Shown here piece after piece: positions 8,609 to 16,514 of a stretch of DNA of 52,901 bases; position 1 is the stretch's first letter; the number at the start of each line of letters is the position of its first letter. The notes under the pieces were generated by a model, which worked only from the letters and a program-made list of their open reading frames with translations, was not told the origin of the DNA and searched no databases. The stretch is from Collinsella sp. (GTDB lineage: Bacteria > Actinomycetota > Coriobacteriia > Coriobacteriales > Coriobacteriaceae). A program made the position numbers and the translations under genes. The stretch is from positions 1 through 52,901 of the forward strand of contig JAIHTM010000001.1 of assembly GCA_022713905.1 (NCBI GenBank), in the 5' to 3' direction.

Positions 8609-9469
8609 TCATTCCCGTCCGGCGCGCTCTTTGACCAGCGTGGCCATTCGTTCGACAGCCGCGGGCGTGGCGTGGTCGAAGAACAGGCTGGTGCGGGTGT
8701 CGAGCGCGGCGATCGACGCCATGTCGTCGTCCGTCAGCGTGAAGTCGAAGATATCGATGTTCTGCGCCATGCGTTCCTTGTGCGTCGACTTCGGCAATGC
8801 GACGATGTCGCGCTGCATGAGCCAGCGCAGAATCACCTGGGCGGGTGACTTGCCGTGCCGCTCGCCGATGGCGACGAGCGTCGGATTGGTGAACATGCCG
8901 GACTTGCCTTCGCCGAACGGCGCCCACGCCTCCTGCACCACACCGTGTTCTGCCATGTAGGCGTGCGCGTCAACCTGCTGGTTGAACGGATTGGTCTCGA
9001 TCTGGTTGACCATCGGCGCGATCTCGTTGAACGCGATGAGGTCCGCGAGACGGTACGGGAAGAAGTTGCTCACGCCGACGGCGCGCACCACGCCGTCCTT
9101 GTAGAGCTTCTCGAGCGCGTGCCATGAGCCGTACACGTCGGAGAACGGCTGGTGGAGCAGCAGCAGGTCGATGTAGTCGGTCTTGAGCTTCCTGAGCGAG
9201 ACCTCGACCGATTTGAGCGTCTGCTCGTAGCCGTAGTGTTCCAGCCAGACCTTGGTGGTGACGAACAACTCCTTTCGGTCGATGCCGCTGGCCTTGATGC
9301 CGTCGCCCACCTCGGATTCGTTGAAGTAGGACTGTGCGGTGTCGATGTGGCGGTAGCCGGTTTCGATGGCGTCGGCGACGCAGCACGCGGTGTCGTCCTT
9401 GGCGATCTGGAAGACGCCGTAGCCGAGCTTGGGCATGTCGACGCCATTGCGCAGGGTGATGATCTCCAT
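8609..9469 (-). CDS. Aldo/keto reductase
   Basis: 286-aa NADPH-dependent carbonyl reductase of the AKR superfamily (TIM barrel). The catalytic tetrad is present: Asp43 and Tyr48 (HIDTAQSY), Lys73 (VTTKVW) and His106 (LLLLHQP). GVSNF and the C-terminal cofactor-binding region around LPKSTHKERMAQN are also visible, resembling the 2,5-diketo-gluconate/methylglyoxal reductase branch. The gene is divergent from a MerR-type regulator, and its promoter has the long spacer and central operator typical of MerR control, so inducible expression is likely. AAAGG precedes the ATG. Confidence 0.9.
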   Translation of the reverse strand: MEIITLRNGVDMPKLGYGVFQIAKDDTACCVADAIETGYRHIDTAQSYFNESEVGDGIKASGIDRKELFVTTKVWLEHYGYEQTLKSVEVSLRKLKTDYIDLLLLHQPFSDVYGSWHALEKLYKDGVVRAVGVSNFFPYRLADLIAFNEIAPMVNQIETNPFNQQVDAHAYMAEHGVVQEAWAPFGEGKSGMFTNPTLVAIGERHGKSPAQVILRWLMQRDIVALPKSTHKERMAQNIDIFDFTLTDDDMASIAALDTRTSLFFDHATPAAVERMATLVKERAGRE

Positions 9470-9534
9470 GGGTATTGCCTTTCGTTGATGTCAGGGTTGG
9501 TGTTCCCTCTAACGGGAGCCGTGTTATGACTGCC

Positions 9535-9565
9535 ACTATATTTTCCGGTAGTAGCTACCGGTCAA
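9535..9565 (-). promoter_or_regulatory. MerR-type promoter of the aldo/keto reductase
   Basis: Reading leftward, TTGACC (9565-9560) and TATAGT (9540-9535) are separated by 19 bp. The palindrome CCGGTAG-TAG-CTACCGG (9545-9561) fills that spacer and overlaps the -35 end. A 19-20 bp spacer with a dyad between -35 and -10 is the hallmark of promoters activated by DNA distortion by MerR-family proteins. Confidence 0.85.
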
Positions 9566-9575
9566 ATCACGACAC

Positions 9576-9594
9576 ACCGGTAGAAACTACCGGT
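9576..9594. promoter_or_regulatory. Second MerR operator (autoregulatory site)
   Basis: ACCGGTAG-AAA-CTACCGGT is a perfect dyad with the same half-site as the reductase operator. It lies upstream of GATAAT (9606-9611), a probable -10 of the merR-type gene, so it could mediate autoregulation. Confidence 0.7.
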
Positions 9595-9634
9595 AAGCAC
9601 TGCCGGATAATAAAAGAACGTAAGGAGGGGCACC

Positions 9635-10051
9635 ATGTACACGATGAAGCAGACCTGCGAAGCGACCGGTCTCGCCTACGAGACGTTGAAGTTCTACTGC
9701 AACGCCGGTCTGGTGCCGAACCTCAAACGGGATGCCAACAACCGCCGCGTCTTCGACGACCGCAACATCACATGGATCAAAGGTCTGCTGTGCCTACACC
9801 GTTGCGGTCTGAGCATCGAAGAAATGCGCCGATACACTGAACTGTGCTTTGAAGGCGAGCCGAGCATCCCCGAGCGCAAGCAGATGCTCGCCGACAAGCG
9901 GGCGCGGCTGGTCGAGCAGCTCGCGGAGATTCGGGATTCCATCGACTTCATCGACGCCAAACAGCGCTTCTACGACGGCGTCCTGTCCGGCGACATCCCC
10001 TATACCAGCGTGCTCACCCCCCCATCCGCCGCGCTAGGCGAGGACGAATAG
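9635..10051 (+). CDS. MerR family transcriptional regulator
   Basis: 138 aa. The N-terminal winged helix-turn-helix (residues 1-70: TCEATGLAYETLKFYCNAGL, then RRVFDDRNITWIKGLLCLHRCGLSIEEMRRY) is typical of the MerR family. A dimerisation coiled coil follows (about 75-120). There is no evident Cys-rich metal-binding loop, so a small-molecule or carbonyl-stress role is more likely than metal sensing (inference). It is divergent from the aldo/keto reductase, with two CCGGTAG-N3-CTACCGG operators between them. The start at 9635 is supported by AAGGAGG at 9622-9628. Confidence 0.88.
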   Translation: MYTMKQTCEATGLAYETLKFYCNAGLVPNLKRDANNRRVFDDRNITWIKGLLCLHRCGLSIEEMRRYTELCFEGEPSIPERKQMLADKRARLVEQLAEIRDSIDFIDAKQRFYDGVLSGDIPYTSVLTPPSAALGEDE

Positions 10052-10087
10052 CCTCGCCCGAATGCGCCGTAACCTGAACTCATTTGT

Positions 10088-10121
10088 CAAGGTACCTTGT
10101 ATTACTCATTAGGTACCTTGC
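10088..10121. promoter_or_regulatory. Paired MarR operator-like palindromes
   Basis: CAAGGTACCTTG (10088-10099) is a perfect 12-bp palindrome. A second site with the same AGGTACCT core lies at 10111-10118. They overlap a possible -35 (TTGTCA, 10084-10089) just ahead of the MarR-type gene, fitting autorepression. Confidence 0.65.
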
Positions 10122-10150
10122 AAAAACGATGGAGGCGGACGAACACGACA

Positions 10151-10588
10151 ATGAACGACAAAGCGCTGGCGGAGCTGTTCTATGATGCGGCGCGTATCAG
10201 CCATCAACGCGAAACACGACGCGACCATTCGCTGATATACGGCAGCGGCCAGTCGCGCTGCCTGCTGACCGTCAGTGGTCTCGGGCCGGTCAGCCAGCGC
10301 CGGCTCGCCGCGATCCTCGGTATACGGTCGGCATCGCTGAGCGAATTGCTCGGCAAAATGGAGGCGCGCGGATGGGTCGCGCGCACTCCCCATCCCGAAG
10401 ACGGGCGCACCTATCTGGTCGCGCTCACCGAGGAGGGCAAGGCCGAGGCGATGCGCCGACGTGCGGCCGATAACGGAGCCACCGGTAAACTGCTCGAAGT
10501 GCTCACCGCTCAGCAGCGCGAACAATTCGCCGAAATCCTCACCGTGATCAAAGAGCACTACCAAGAGCTCGATAAGCAAAACCTTTAG
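10151..10588 (+). CDS. MarR family transcriptional regulator
   Basis: 145 aa winged helix-turn-helix regulator. The recognition region (SQRRLAAILGIRSASLSELLGKMEARGWVART) and wing (PEDGRTYLVALTEEGKAEA) are clear, flanked by N- and C-terminal dimerisation helices. ATG 10151 is used because it follows both palindromes; upstream residues of the open frame would be encoded across the operator. The nearest GGAGG is about 15 bp upstream, so the ribosome site is imperfect. Downstream lies the stub of an MFS drug-transporter gene, the usual partner of such regulators; the pair has lost its transporter. Confidence 0.85.
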   Translation: MNDKALAELFYDAARISHQRETRRDHSLIYGSGQSRCLLTVSGLGPVSQRRLAAILGIRSASLSELLGKMEARGWVARTPHPEDGRTYLVALTEEGKAEAMRRRAADNGATGKLLEVLTAQQREQFAEILTVIKEHYQELDKQNL

Positions 10589-10633
10589 TTGGAACTTGAG
10601 CCTCCGCAGAGAGCCAAAAATCGAAACGGAATC

Positions 10634-10920
10634 ATGCCAAACACCACTACACACGTCACAACAACCACCACCGAACAGCACCTCTTAGCAACCACCGTCG
10701 CACGTTGATCTTCATCAACATCATGCTCTCGTGCATCGCCACCACCGTCATGGCCACGGCGCTCACCACGGCTCTGCCGCCCATCACCAAGGATTTGGGC
10801 GTCAGCATGCAGACCGGCCAGTGGCTCACCAGCGGTTATTCACTGGCCATGGGCGCATGCGCGGCGCCGCTGATCATCATCCCGATCGTGTTCCTGCGCG
10901 GCAAGCAGGAGAACCATTGA
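10634..10920 (+). pseudogene. Remnant of an MFS drug transporter
   Basis: The 5' frame from ATG 10634 stops at 10706-10708. Shifting frame at about 10705 continues into IFINIMLSCIATTVMATALT and the typical first MFS loop (ALPPITKDLGVSMQTGQWLT), then goes after some 55 residues directly to what looks like a transporter C-terminus (FLRGKQENH) and stops at 10920. Both a frameshift and a large internal deletion are therefore present; an intact DHA2-type transporter would be roughly 450-500 aa. No function is expected. Confidence 0.7.
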
Positions 10921-11147
10921 ATCGCGTTTGCGCCAGAACTGGTTGGTTGATTGAAGCCAACGCGACAAGATTCGGTGCGGATCTCGACAATGTGATGTGG
11001 CAGTGAGATGCGACCGGGCGCATCAGAATTATCGTGACCTGAATGTCGTGTTGGTCGGTTGGCTCACGAGTTGGCTCACAGACTGCGAGGGATTGCGACG
11101 ACATCGTTCTCCGCGCCGTATGCCTGATTTCCCTTACACTTTCAGGT

Positions 11148-11592
11148 ATGCGTTTCATGATTCGCAGGTATCGGCCCGATGCCGCGGAGGCCACGATGGC
11201 GGTGTTCCGTCGGCCCGCGACCGGCATCGCCTCCCGGGATTACAACAGCGAACAGATTCGCGCATGGGCCGGGCATACCGGCACACCTGGGCAATGGAAC
11301 GAACGCCGGATAACGGTGCACACATGGGTCGCCGAAACCGCGAAATATCCGCTCGAAGACCCCATACGGGAATCTTCCGAAACCTAGAACGTTCCGGTCG
11401 GGTTCATTGACGTCGACAAAGCCGGGTATATCGACATGCTGTTCGTGGATTCCTCATGCTCCCGGCAGGGCGTGGCCTCGCTATTGCTCGGACAAGTCGA
11501 GCGGTTCGCCGACGCAGCCGGCATCGATCGGCTCACCGTCCATGCCAGCATCACCGCGCGGCTGTTCTTCATGCAGTGCGGTTTCCGCGCCT
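11148..11592 (+). pseudogene. GNAT N-acetyltransferase pseudogene
   Basis: Starts MRFMIRRYRPDAAEATMAVF and continues to an in-frame TAG at 11385-11387. The same frame then resumes with VGFIDVDKAGYIDMLFVDSS and the acetyl-CoA-binding stretch SRQGVASLLLGQVERFADAA, ending near MQCGF. About 45 nt around the TAG look inserted. At about 11593 the homology stops where the IS256-type fragment begins, so the 3' end appears to have been lost to it. An intact gene would encode about 150 aa. Confidence 0.65.
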
Positions 11593-11891
11593 CCCCGACG
11601 CCGGACTCGCGCCGCCGGCAGCGTTCGACCACCGCCGACTCGAACAGGGCACCTTTGAGCTTGGGCACCTTCGGCTCCGGCCTGCCGGCCTTGGCGGTCA
11701 GGCTGCGTTCGTAGTGGCCGGCACGGTACGCCTTGCGTTCGCCGGTTCGTTCGTATCTCGCGGCGTTGGCGATCTCGTCGGCCTGAAGCGTCGGGCATCG
11801 CGTTGACTATTTGTTCTACCTTGTCACGCACCATGGCGTCGAGCTTTGTCTCGAACATGGCGTCATCGAACTGTATGATTTCCTTGGACAT
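11593..11891 (-). mobile_element. 5' fragment of an IS256-family transposase
   Basis: On the minus strand MSKEIIQFDDAMFETKLDAM and RDKVEQIVNAMPDA are followed, after a frameshift, by ARYERTG, YRAGHYERSL and VPKLKGALFESAVVERCRRR. These match the N-terminal part of mutator/IS256-type transposases as I know them. Only about 100 of the usual 400 or so residues remain and no catalytic DDE segment is present. The fragment abuts the truncated acetyltransferase gene. Left boundary approximate. Confidence 0.6.
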
Positions 11892-12023
11892 GGCCTCTGC
11901 CTCTTTCCAATCGCGGTTTTCTAGTGTTAGCGACTGAAAATCGTACCCGGCACGGGCCATATCCTCTTCCAGGAAACTCAAATCACAAAGTGCGCAGGAT
12001 TTCGGGCCTTACCCGGCACTGTT

Positions 12024-12302
12024 CTACGCTTTAGACAGTCTTCCGTCAAAGGCTTGGTTGACGAGTGCGTACACGGTCTGAGCGACGCCCACTACGCCCG
12101 CGAGCACGATGCCCCATATATAAGTACCGTCGAATCCGCCGGTGGCGGCGATGGCGATGACGCCGAACCGGATGGATGCGGCGAGGAACACGGATCCGAC
12201 GTATCCGCTGGGGAATATACTTCTTGAATACCCGAACGAACGCGGGCACGATCAACGCCACGAACCCGGACCCGAGCGTGATCACGGTGCCGATATCCGC
12301 AT
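12024..12302 (-). pseudogene. Degenerate holin-like phage membrane protein
   Basis: After AAGGAG and ATG 12302, reading gives a stop within seven codons. One frame over it runs IGTVITLGSGFVALIVPAFV and RVFKKYIP; after a second shift in a CCCC run it continues SGYVGSVFLAA, IAIAATGGFDGTYIWGIVLA and YALVNQAFDGRLSKA to TAG at 12024. The joined product (about 90 aa, two or three membrane segments) resembles small phage holins. Position next to tRNA-Pro fits the stub of an old prophage. Two frameshifts make function unlikely. Confidence 0.5.
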
Positions 12303-12387
12303 GATGCTCCTTAGACGATGTAGGCGGCCTCCGCCACCGCACCGAAGGCCACTGCAGCGACAACGTCCGTCAACACGATTTCAAGCT

Positions 12388-12414
12388 CTACTCCCACTCC
12401 CCAAGCGGGAGTAG
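12388..12414 (-). terminator. Hairpin downstream of tRNA-Pro
   Basis: CTACTCCC (12388-12395) and GGGAGTAG (12407-12414) form an 8-bp stem 9 bp after the 3' end of the tRNA. It may end the tRNA transcript although no T-run follows. Confidence 0.45.
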
Positions 12415-12422
12415 GGCTCCGG

Positions 12423-12496
12423 TCGGGCTGACAGGATTTGAACCTGCGACATCCTGCTCCCAAAGCAGGCGCGCTACCAAACTGCGCTACAGCCCG
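12423..12496 (-). tRNA. tRNA-Pro (UGG)
   Basis: The minus strand folds as a complete cloverleaf: acceptor CGGGCTG/CAGCCCG, D-arm GCGC...GCGC, anticodon stem CCTGC/GCAGG around loop TTTGGGA (anticodon TGG), and T-arm GCAGG-TTCAAAT-CCTGT. The discriminator is A; CCA is not encoded. Decodes CCN proline codons, chiefly CCA/CCG. Confidence 0.95.
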
Positions 12497-12985
12497 ATGT
12501 GCCCAGCCCAAGGCAAAGCACAAATGTTGAGTATACCATAGGCCGAGACTGAGCCCGTTTTTCAATTATCACCGGGTTCCGTAGACCTTGGCAACCGAAT
12601 CCGGGGCCATTGGACTCGACCCGCATCTTCCACCCCGCCGATGGTCCAAATAATCGGCGCAATGTAGGCCCCTCCCATTGCGTTCCTAAGTGCGCGCCGA
12701 AACGACGAGTGCGCGAACATAGGTACGCAAATGGCCCTGTTTGCGTACCTATGTGCGCACGGTCGTCGTTTCGGCGCGCACTTAGGAACGCAAATCCGGA
12801 CGACACATCCCACGCACGAACAGGCACCACGCCGCATACCGGTCATCGTCCCACGCCGCCCCGTCATAACCCCGTACCGTCGCGTCACAATCTCGTCCCG
12901 CACCGCCCCCCTCCCCGGCCACCAACGCAACACAGCCGCGAAACCGCACGAGTACAATGGATATCCGGACGGCGAAAGGGGTGTC
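12497..12985. other. 489-bp gap with a long hairpin element
   Basis: No supported gene. The main content is the 54-nt-arm inverted repeat at 12678-12793. Open frames crossing it on both strands give similar Arg/His-rich translations only because the arms are complementary. AAAGGGG at about 12974-12980 is the ribosome site for the next gene. Confidence 0.6.
12678..12793. repeat. Long inverted repeat (54-nt arms, 8-nt loop)
   Basis: Left arm 12678-12731 and right arm 12740-12793 are complementary over 31 nt at the base (TTGCGTTCCTAAGTGCGC...) and 15 nt at the tip (ACATAGGTACGCAAA), separated by an 8-nt mismatched core. The loop is TGGCCCTG. The size exceeds a terminator and there is no T-run; it resembles a dispersed palindromic (REP/MITE-like) element. 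Confidence 0.85.
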
Positions 12986-14203
12986 ATGGGACGTCATCAG
13001 CGAGCGGAGACCCTTGGTCTGATCTCATTCCTGATCTGCGCGATGGTCGGCGCGATAATGATGTCGCTGTACATGCAGTTCGCCCCGGCGATCTGGCAGA
13101 TCACCCAACGACGTTTCATGGTGTGCGCGGGCATTCTGGCCGGTTGCGCCGCCCTGTCATTCTGCGTCGGTTACGCCAGCCACTCCCATTCGCTCAACCT
13201 GCATCGCGGCTGGTTCGCCCCGATTCGTCGCGTGTTCGAAATCCTCGCATTGTCGATCGTGTACGCGGCGACCGTGTTCCTCTCGTCATTCGCCCTACTC
13301 GGCGCAATCAACGGCATGATGGGGTCGGCGACGTTCAGCGGATACCTCACCCCCATCTGCGCCGGCTTCGCGGGCGTCGTCGGTTATATGACGTTCGTGC
13401 AGGCGGAGATGATGAACGCGAAGACGTTGGCCTCGCTGCTGCCGTTCTTCGTGATTTCCGGCGTGTGCACCGCCGGCCTGACCACCGACGACCCGTACTG
13501 GTACCACAACAATTTCTCGCAGCTCGGCGACCGCACCACGTTCGCGGCCCGCATGTTCAACTCGACGCTGATGCTCGCCGGAACGTGCATCATCATCGTC
13601 AGCTACTTCGCCATCTCGGAGCTGATCACCACCGAACGCATACATCGAGCACGCCATCAGATGAACAAAAGCACCGGCACCGCCGCCGATGACCGCGACA
13701 TCACGCATTTCACGTTGCGTATCGCCATCCTGTCGCTGCTGCTGACCATATCCGGGCTCATGTTCATAGGCATCGGCGCGTTCCGCTATACGCCGCACCC
13801 GATCATGCACAACGTGTGCGCCAAGGGACTGACGGTCATCATGGGCGTGTTGATGCTCTCCCTGCCGTGGCTCGCCCCGCGGATACCGAAGGTGATGTCG
13901 GTGATTTCCGCCTTGGCGATTCTGATCTGCTCTGCCATCGGTATCAGGATGCTGATGGGCCAGGGAACGCTCACCAATCTCGAAGCGCTCGCCGGACTGC
14001 TGTTTCTGGGATGGTTCATCGTCTTCTCAAGGCAAATCGCCGCAATCGAGGCCGATCGTCTGCAGGATCAGCTGATGATGCTGCAGCCCGGCACTGGTGA
14101 CAGCACCGGTGCCGGCCCCGGCAATCCAGCCCGAGACGCGGACGGCTCCGGCCCCAACGAGCAGGTCGCGGAACTGCAATCCCGCCTGTCGAACGACCGG
14201 TAA
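12986..14203 (+). CDS. Multipass membrane protein, DUF998-like
   Basis: 405 aa with about ten hydrophobic segments (for example residues 12-35, 49-72, 93-118, 130-150, 155-175, 200-222, 250-275, 285-305, 310-330, 335-360) and a Gly/Asp-rich cytoplasmic-looking tail after about residue 370. The motif DPYWYHNNFSQLG between membrane segments resembles the conserved loop of DUF998-type proteins; that assignment is tentative. No catalytic motif was seen. ATG 12986 is chosen because it has AAAGGGG upstream and the preceding 85 codons of open frame are translated from the hairpin element. Convergent with glgX. Confidence 0.75.
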   Translation: MGRHQRAETLGLISFLICAMVGAIMMSLYMQFAPAIWQITQRRFMVCAGILAGCAALSFCVGYASHSHSLNLHRGWFAPIRRVFEILALSIVYAATVFLSSFALLGAINGMMGSATFSGYLTPICAGFAGVVGYMTFVQAEMMNAKTLASLLPFFVISGVCTAGLTTDDPYWYHNNFSQLGDRTTFAARMFNSTLMLAGTCIIIVSYFAISELITTERIHRARHQMNKSTGTAADDRDITHFTLRIAILSLLLTISGLMFIGIGAFRYTPHPIMHNVCAKGLTVIMGVLMLSLPWLAPRIPKVMSVISALAILICSAIGIRMLMGQGTLTNLEALAGLLFLGWFIVFSRQIAAIEADRLQDQLMMLQPGTGDSTGAGPGNPARDADGSGPNEQVAELQSRLSNDR

Positions 14204-14278
14204 CACGCAAGTCACCGGTCGGCGCCTGCCTAGCGTAGCGCACACAGCGCGCAGATGCGAAGCACCTGCCACGAGATC

Positions 14279-16420
14279 TCAGCTGTCCTCGCGACGTACC
14301 GCCGGGCAATCAGAACTCTTGAGCAGCAGGAAGCTGCGCGCCTGAGCGGTGATGGCGAATCCCGCCTCATAGCTCAGCTCCGGCCCCTTGGGGTTGTATG
14401 TGTCGATGAGCAGCTGCCACTTCTTGCCATACCGCTCACTGGGCAGCGTGAACATGATCGGCTCGTAATGCGCGTTGAAGATCAGGATGAAATCGTTGTC
14501 GATCATCGGCGAACCGTACCAGTCAGTCTCGGGGATGCGCGAGCCGTTGAGGAACACCATCATCGAGAACGCGTGCGTGTTCGACCAGTCATCCATGTCC
14601 ATGATTGATCCGGTGTGGTCGAACCATTCGATCTGCGGGATCGTCGAGACGTCCTCGCCCGGCTCACGCCCGGAGAAGAAGCGGCGCCTGTGCAGCACGG
14701 GATGCTCCAGCCGCAGATGAATCAGCTTGGACACGAACTGCAGCAGGTCCTCCTGCTCGGGCGTGGAGTCCCAGCTGCGCCACGATATCTCGTTGTCCTG
14801 GCAGTAGGCATTGTTGTTGCCCTGCTGGGTGCGTTCCACCTCGTCGCCGCCGCAGATCATCGGGATGCCCTGGCTGACCAGCAGCGTGGAGAACAGGTTG
14901 CGCAGCTGCCGCTGGCGCAGGTTGTTGACATCGCTAATGGTTGTGGGGCCTTCCACGCCGCAGTTCCATGAACGATTGTTGCTTTCGCCGTCGCGGTTGT
15001 CTTCGCCGTTGGCCATGTTGTGCTTGTTGTTGTACGTGACCAGATCGTTCATGGTGAAGCCGTCGTGCGCGGTGATGAAGTTCACCGAAGCGACCGGCCT
15101 GCGGCCGTTGACCTGATACAGGTCGGAGCTGCCGAGCAGACGGCTGGCGAACTCGGGAAGCGTGGACGGCTGCGAGCGCCAGAAGTCGCGCACGCAGTCG
15201 CGGTAACGGCCGTTCCATTCGGACCAGCTCGACGGGAACCCGCCCACCTGGTAGCCGCCGGAGCCGAGATCCCACGGTTCGGCGATGAGTTTGACACGTG
15301 AGATGACCGGATCCTGTTCGACGATGTCGAAGAATGCGGACAGCTTGTCGACCTCCTGGAACTGGCGTGCCAGCGTGGCGGCCAGATCAAAGCGGAAGCC
15401 GTCGACGTGCATTTCGGTGACCCAATAACGCAGCGAGTCGGTGATGAGCTGAAGCGCGTGGGGAGAGCGCATGAGCAGCGAGTTGCCGGTGCCGGTGGTG
15501 TCGAAGTAATGCCGCGGATCGCCATCTACCAGACGATAGTACGACTGGTTGTCGATGCCCCTGAAGCTCAGGGTCGGGCCCATGTCGTTGCCTTCGGCGG
15601 TGTGGTTGTAAACCACGTCGAGGATGATCTCGATGCCAGCGCGGTGGTATGCCTTGACCATCGCCTTGAACTCGTTGACCTGCTCGCCGCGCTGGCCTGA
15701 GCATGCGTAGGCGTTGTGCGGCGCGAAGAACCCGATGGTGTTGTATCCCCAGTAGTTGCTCAGTCCCTTTTCCTGCAGGAACGAGTCGTTGACGAACTGG
15801 TGGATGGGCATGAGCTCCAGTGCGGTGATGCCGAGCTTTTTCAGGTATTCGATCACCGAGGGGTGCGCGAGGCCGGCGTAGGTTCCGCGAATCTGCGGCG
15901 GCACGTCCTTGTTGAGGTTGGTCATGCCGCGCACGTGGGCTTCGTAGATGACCGAATCATGGTATGGCGTGTTCGGATGCTGGTCGTTGCCCCAGTCAAA
16001 ATAGGGGTTGACGACTGCGGACTTCATGGTGTGATCGGCTGAGTCGAGGTCGTTCATTGGGCCGTCCGGGTCGGCGAAACGGTAGGAGAACAGGCTTTCG
16101 TCGCCGTCGATGTTGCCTTCGATGGCTTTGGCGTAGGGGTCGAGCAGCAGCTTGTTCGGGTTGCACCGCATGCCCTTGGCGGGATCGTACGGGCCGTACA
16201 CGCGGTAACCGTAGCGTTGCCCGGGTTGGATTCCGGAAATATAGTTATGCCAGACGTACGAGTTCTGCTCGGTCATCTCGATGCGCGTCTCTTTGTCGTC
16301 CTCGTCGAACAGACATAACTCGACCTTGTCCGCCACCTGCGAGAACAAGGCGAAATTCACGCCAGAACCGTCGTAGTTCGCACCCAACGGGTACATGGAG
16401 CCGGGTCGTATTTGCTGCAT
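14279..16420 (-). CDS. glgX: Glycogen debranching enzyme (isoamylase type, GH13)
   Basis: 713 aa cytoplasmic enzyme hydrolysing alpha-1,6 branch points in glycogen and limit dextrins. Visible are the N-terminal CBM48-like domain (PGSMYPLGANYDGSGVNFAL, then a beta-sandwich to about residue 140) and the GH13 catalytic barrel: VVYNHTAEGN, the nucleophile Asp in VDGFRFDLA, the acid/base Glu in LIAEPWDLG and the transition-state stabiliser in ITAHDGFTMNDLV. GGDEVERTQQGNNNAYCQDNEI is split by typical debranching-enzyme residues. ATG 16420 is preferred because no Shine-Dalgarno exists and a promoter (see 16427-16456) places transcription start at this codon, i.e. a leaderless mRNA; ATG 16426 is the alternative. 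Confidence 0.92.
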   Translation of the reverse strand: MQQIRPGSMYPLGANYDGSGVNFALFSQVADKVELCLFDEDDKETRIEMTEQNSYVWHNYISGIQPGQRYGYRVYGPYDPAKGMRCNPNKLLLDPYAKAIEGNIDGDESLFSYRFADPDGPMNDLDSADHTMKSAVVNPYFDWGNDQHPNTPYHDSVIYEAHVRGMTNLNKDVPPQIRGTYAGLAHPSVIEYLKKLGITALELMPIHQFVNDSFLQEKGLSNYWGYNTIGFFAPHNAYACSGQRGEQVNEFKAMVKAYHRAGIEIILDVVYNHTAEGNDMGPTLSFRGIDNQSYYRLVDGDPRHYFDTTGTGNSLLMRSPHALQLITDSLRYWVTEMHVDGFRFDLAATLARQFQEVDKLSAFFDIVEQDPVISRVKLIAEPWDLGSGGYQVGGFPSSWSEWNGRYRDCVRDFWRSQPSTLPEFASRLLGSSDLYQVNGRRPVASVNFITAHDGFTMNDLVTYNNKHNMANGEDNRDGESNNRSWNCGVEGPTTISDVNNLRQRQLRNLFSTLLVSQGIPMICGGDEVERTQQGNNNAYCQDNEISWRSWDSTPEQEDLLQFVSKLIHLRLEHPVLHRRRFFSGREPGEDVSTIPQIEWFDHTGSIMDMDDWSNTHAFSMMVFLNGSRIPETDWYGSPMIDNDFILIFNAHYEPIMFTLPSERYGKKWQLLIDTYNPKGPELSYEAGFAITAQARSFLLLKSSDCPAVRREDS

Positions 16421-16426
16421 GGTCAT

Positions 16427-16456
16427 ATTATCGCACGCCAACGTGAACATAGTTAA
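16427..16456 (-). promoter_or_regulatory. glgX promoter, probably leaderless
   Basis: Reading leftward, TTAACT (16456-16451) and GATAAT (16432-16427) are 18 bp apart. The expected start point, about 7 nt beyond the -10, coincides with ATG 16420. No ribosome binding site lies between. Confidence 0.55.
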
Positions 16457-16514
16457 CTTCAAACCGATATAAAGAAAAATTCTCAGCAGACTATGTTTGT
16501 TTTACCATGAATAC

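Noticed and set aside
12731..12985. N-terminal extension of the multipass membrane protein
   Set aside because: The extra 85 codons are read from the hairpin repeat and have no ribosome site; ATG 12986 with AAAGGGG gives the expected membrane topology.
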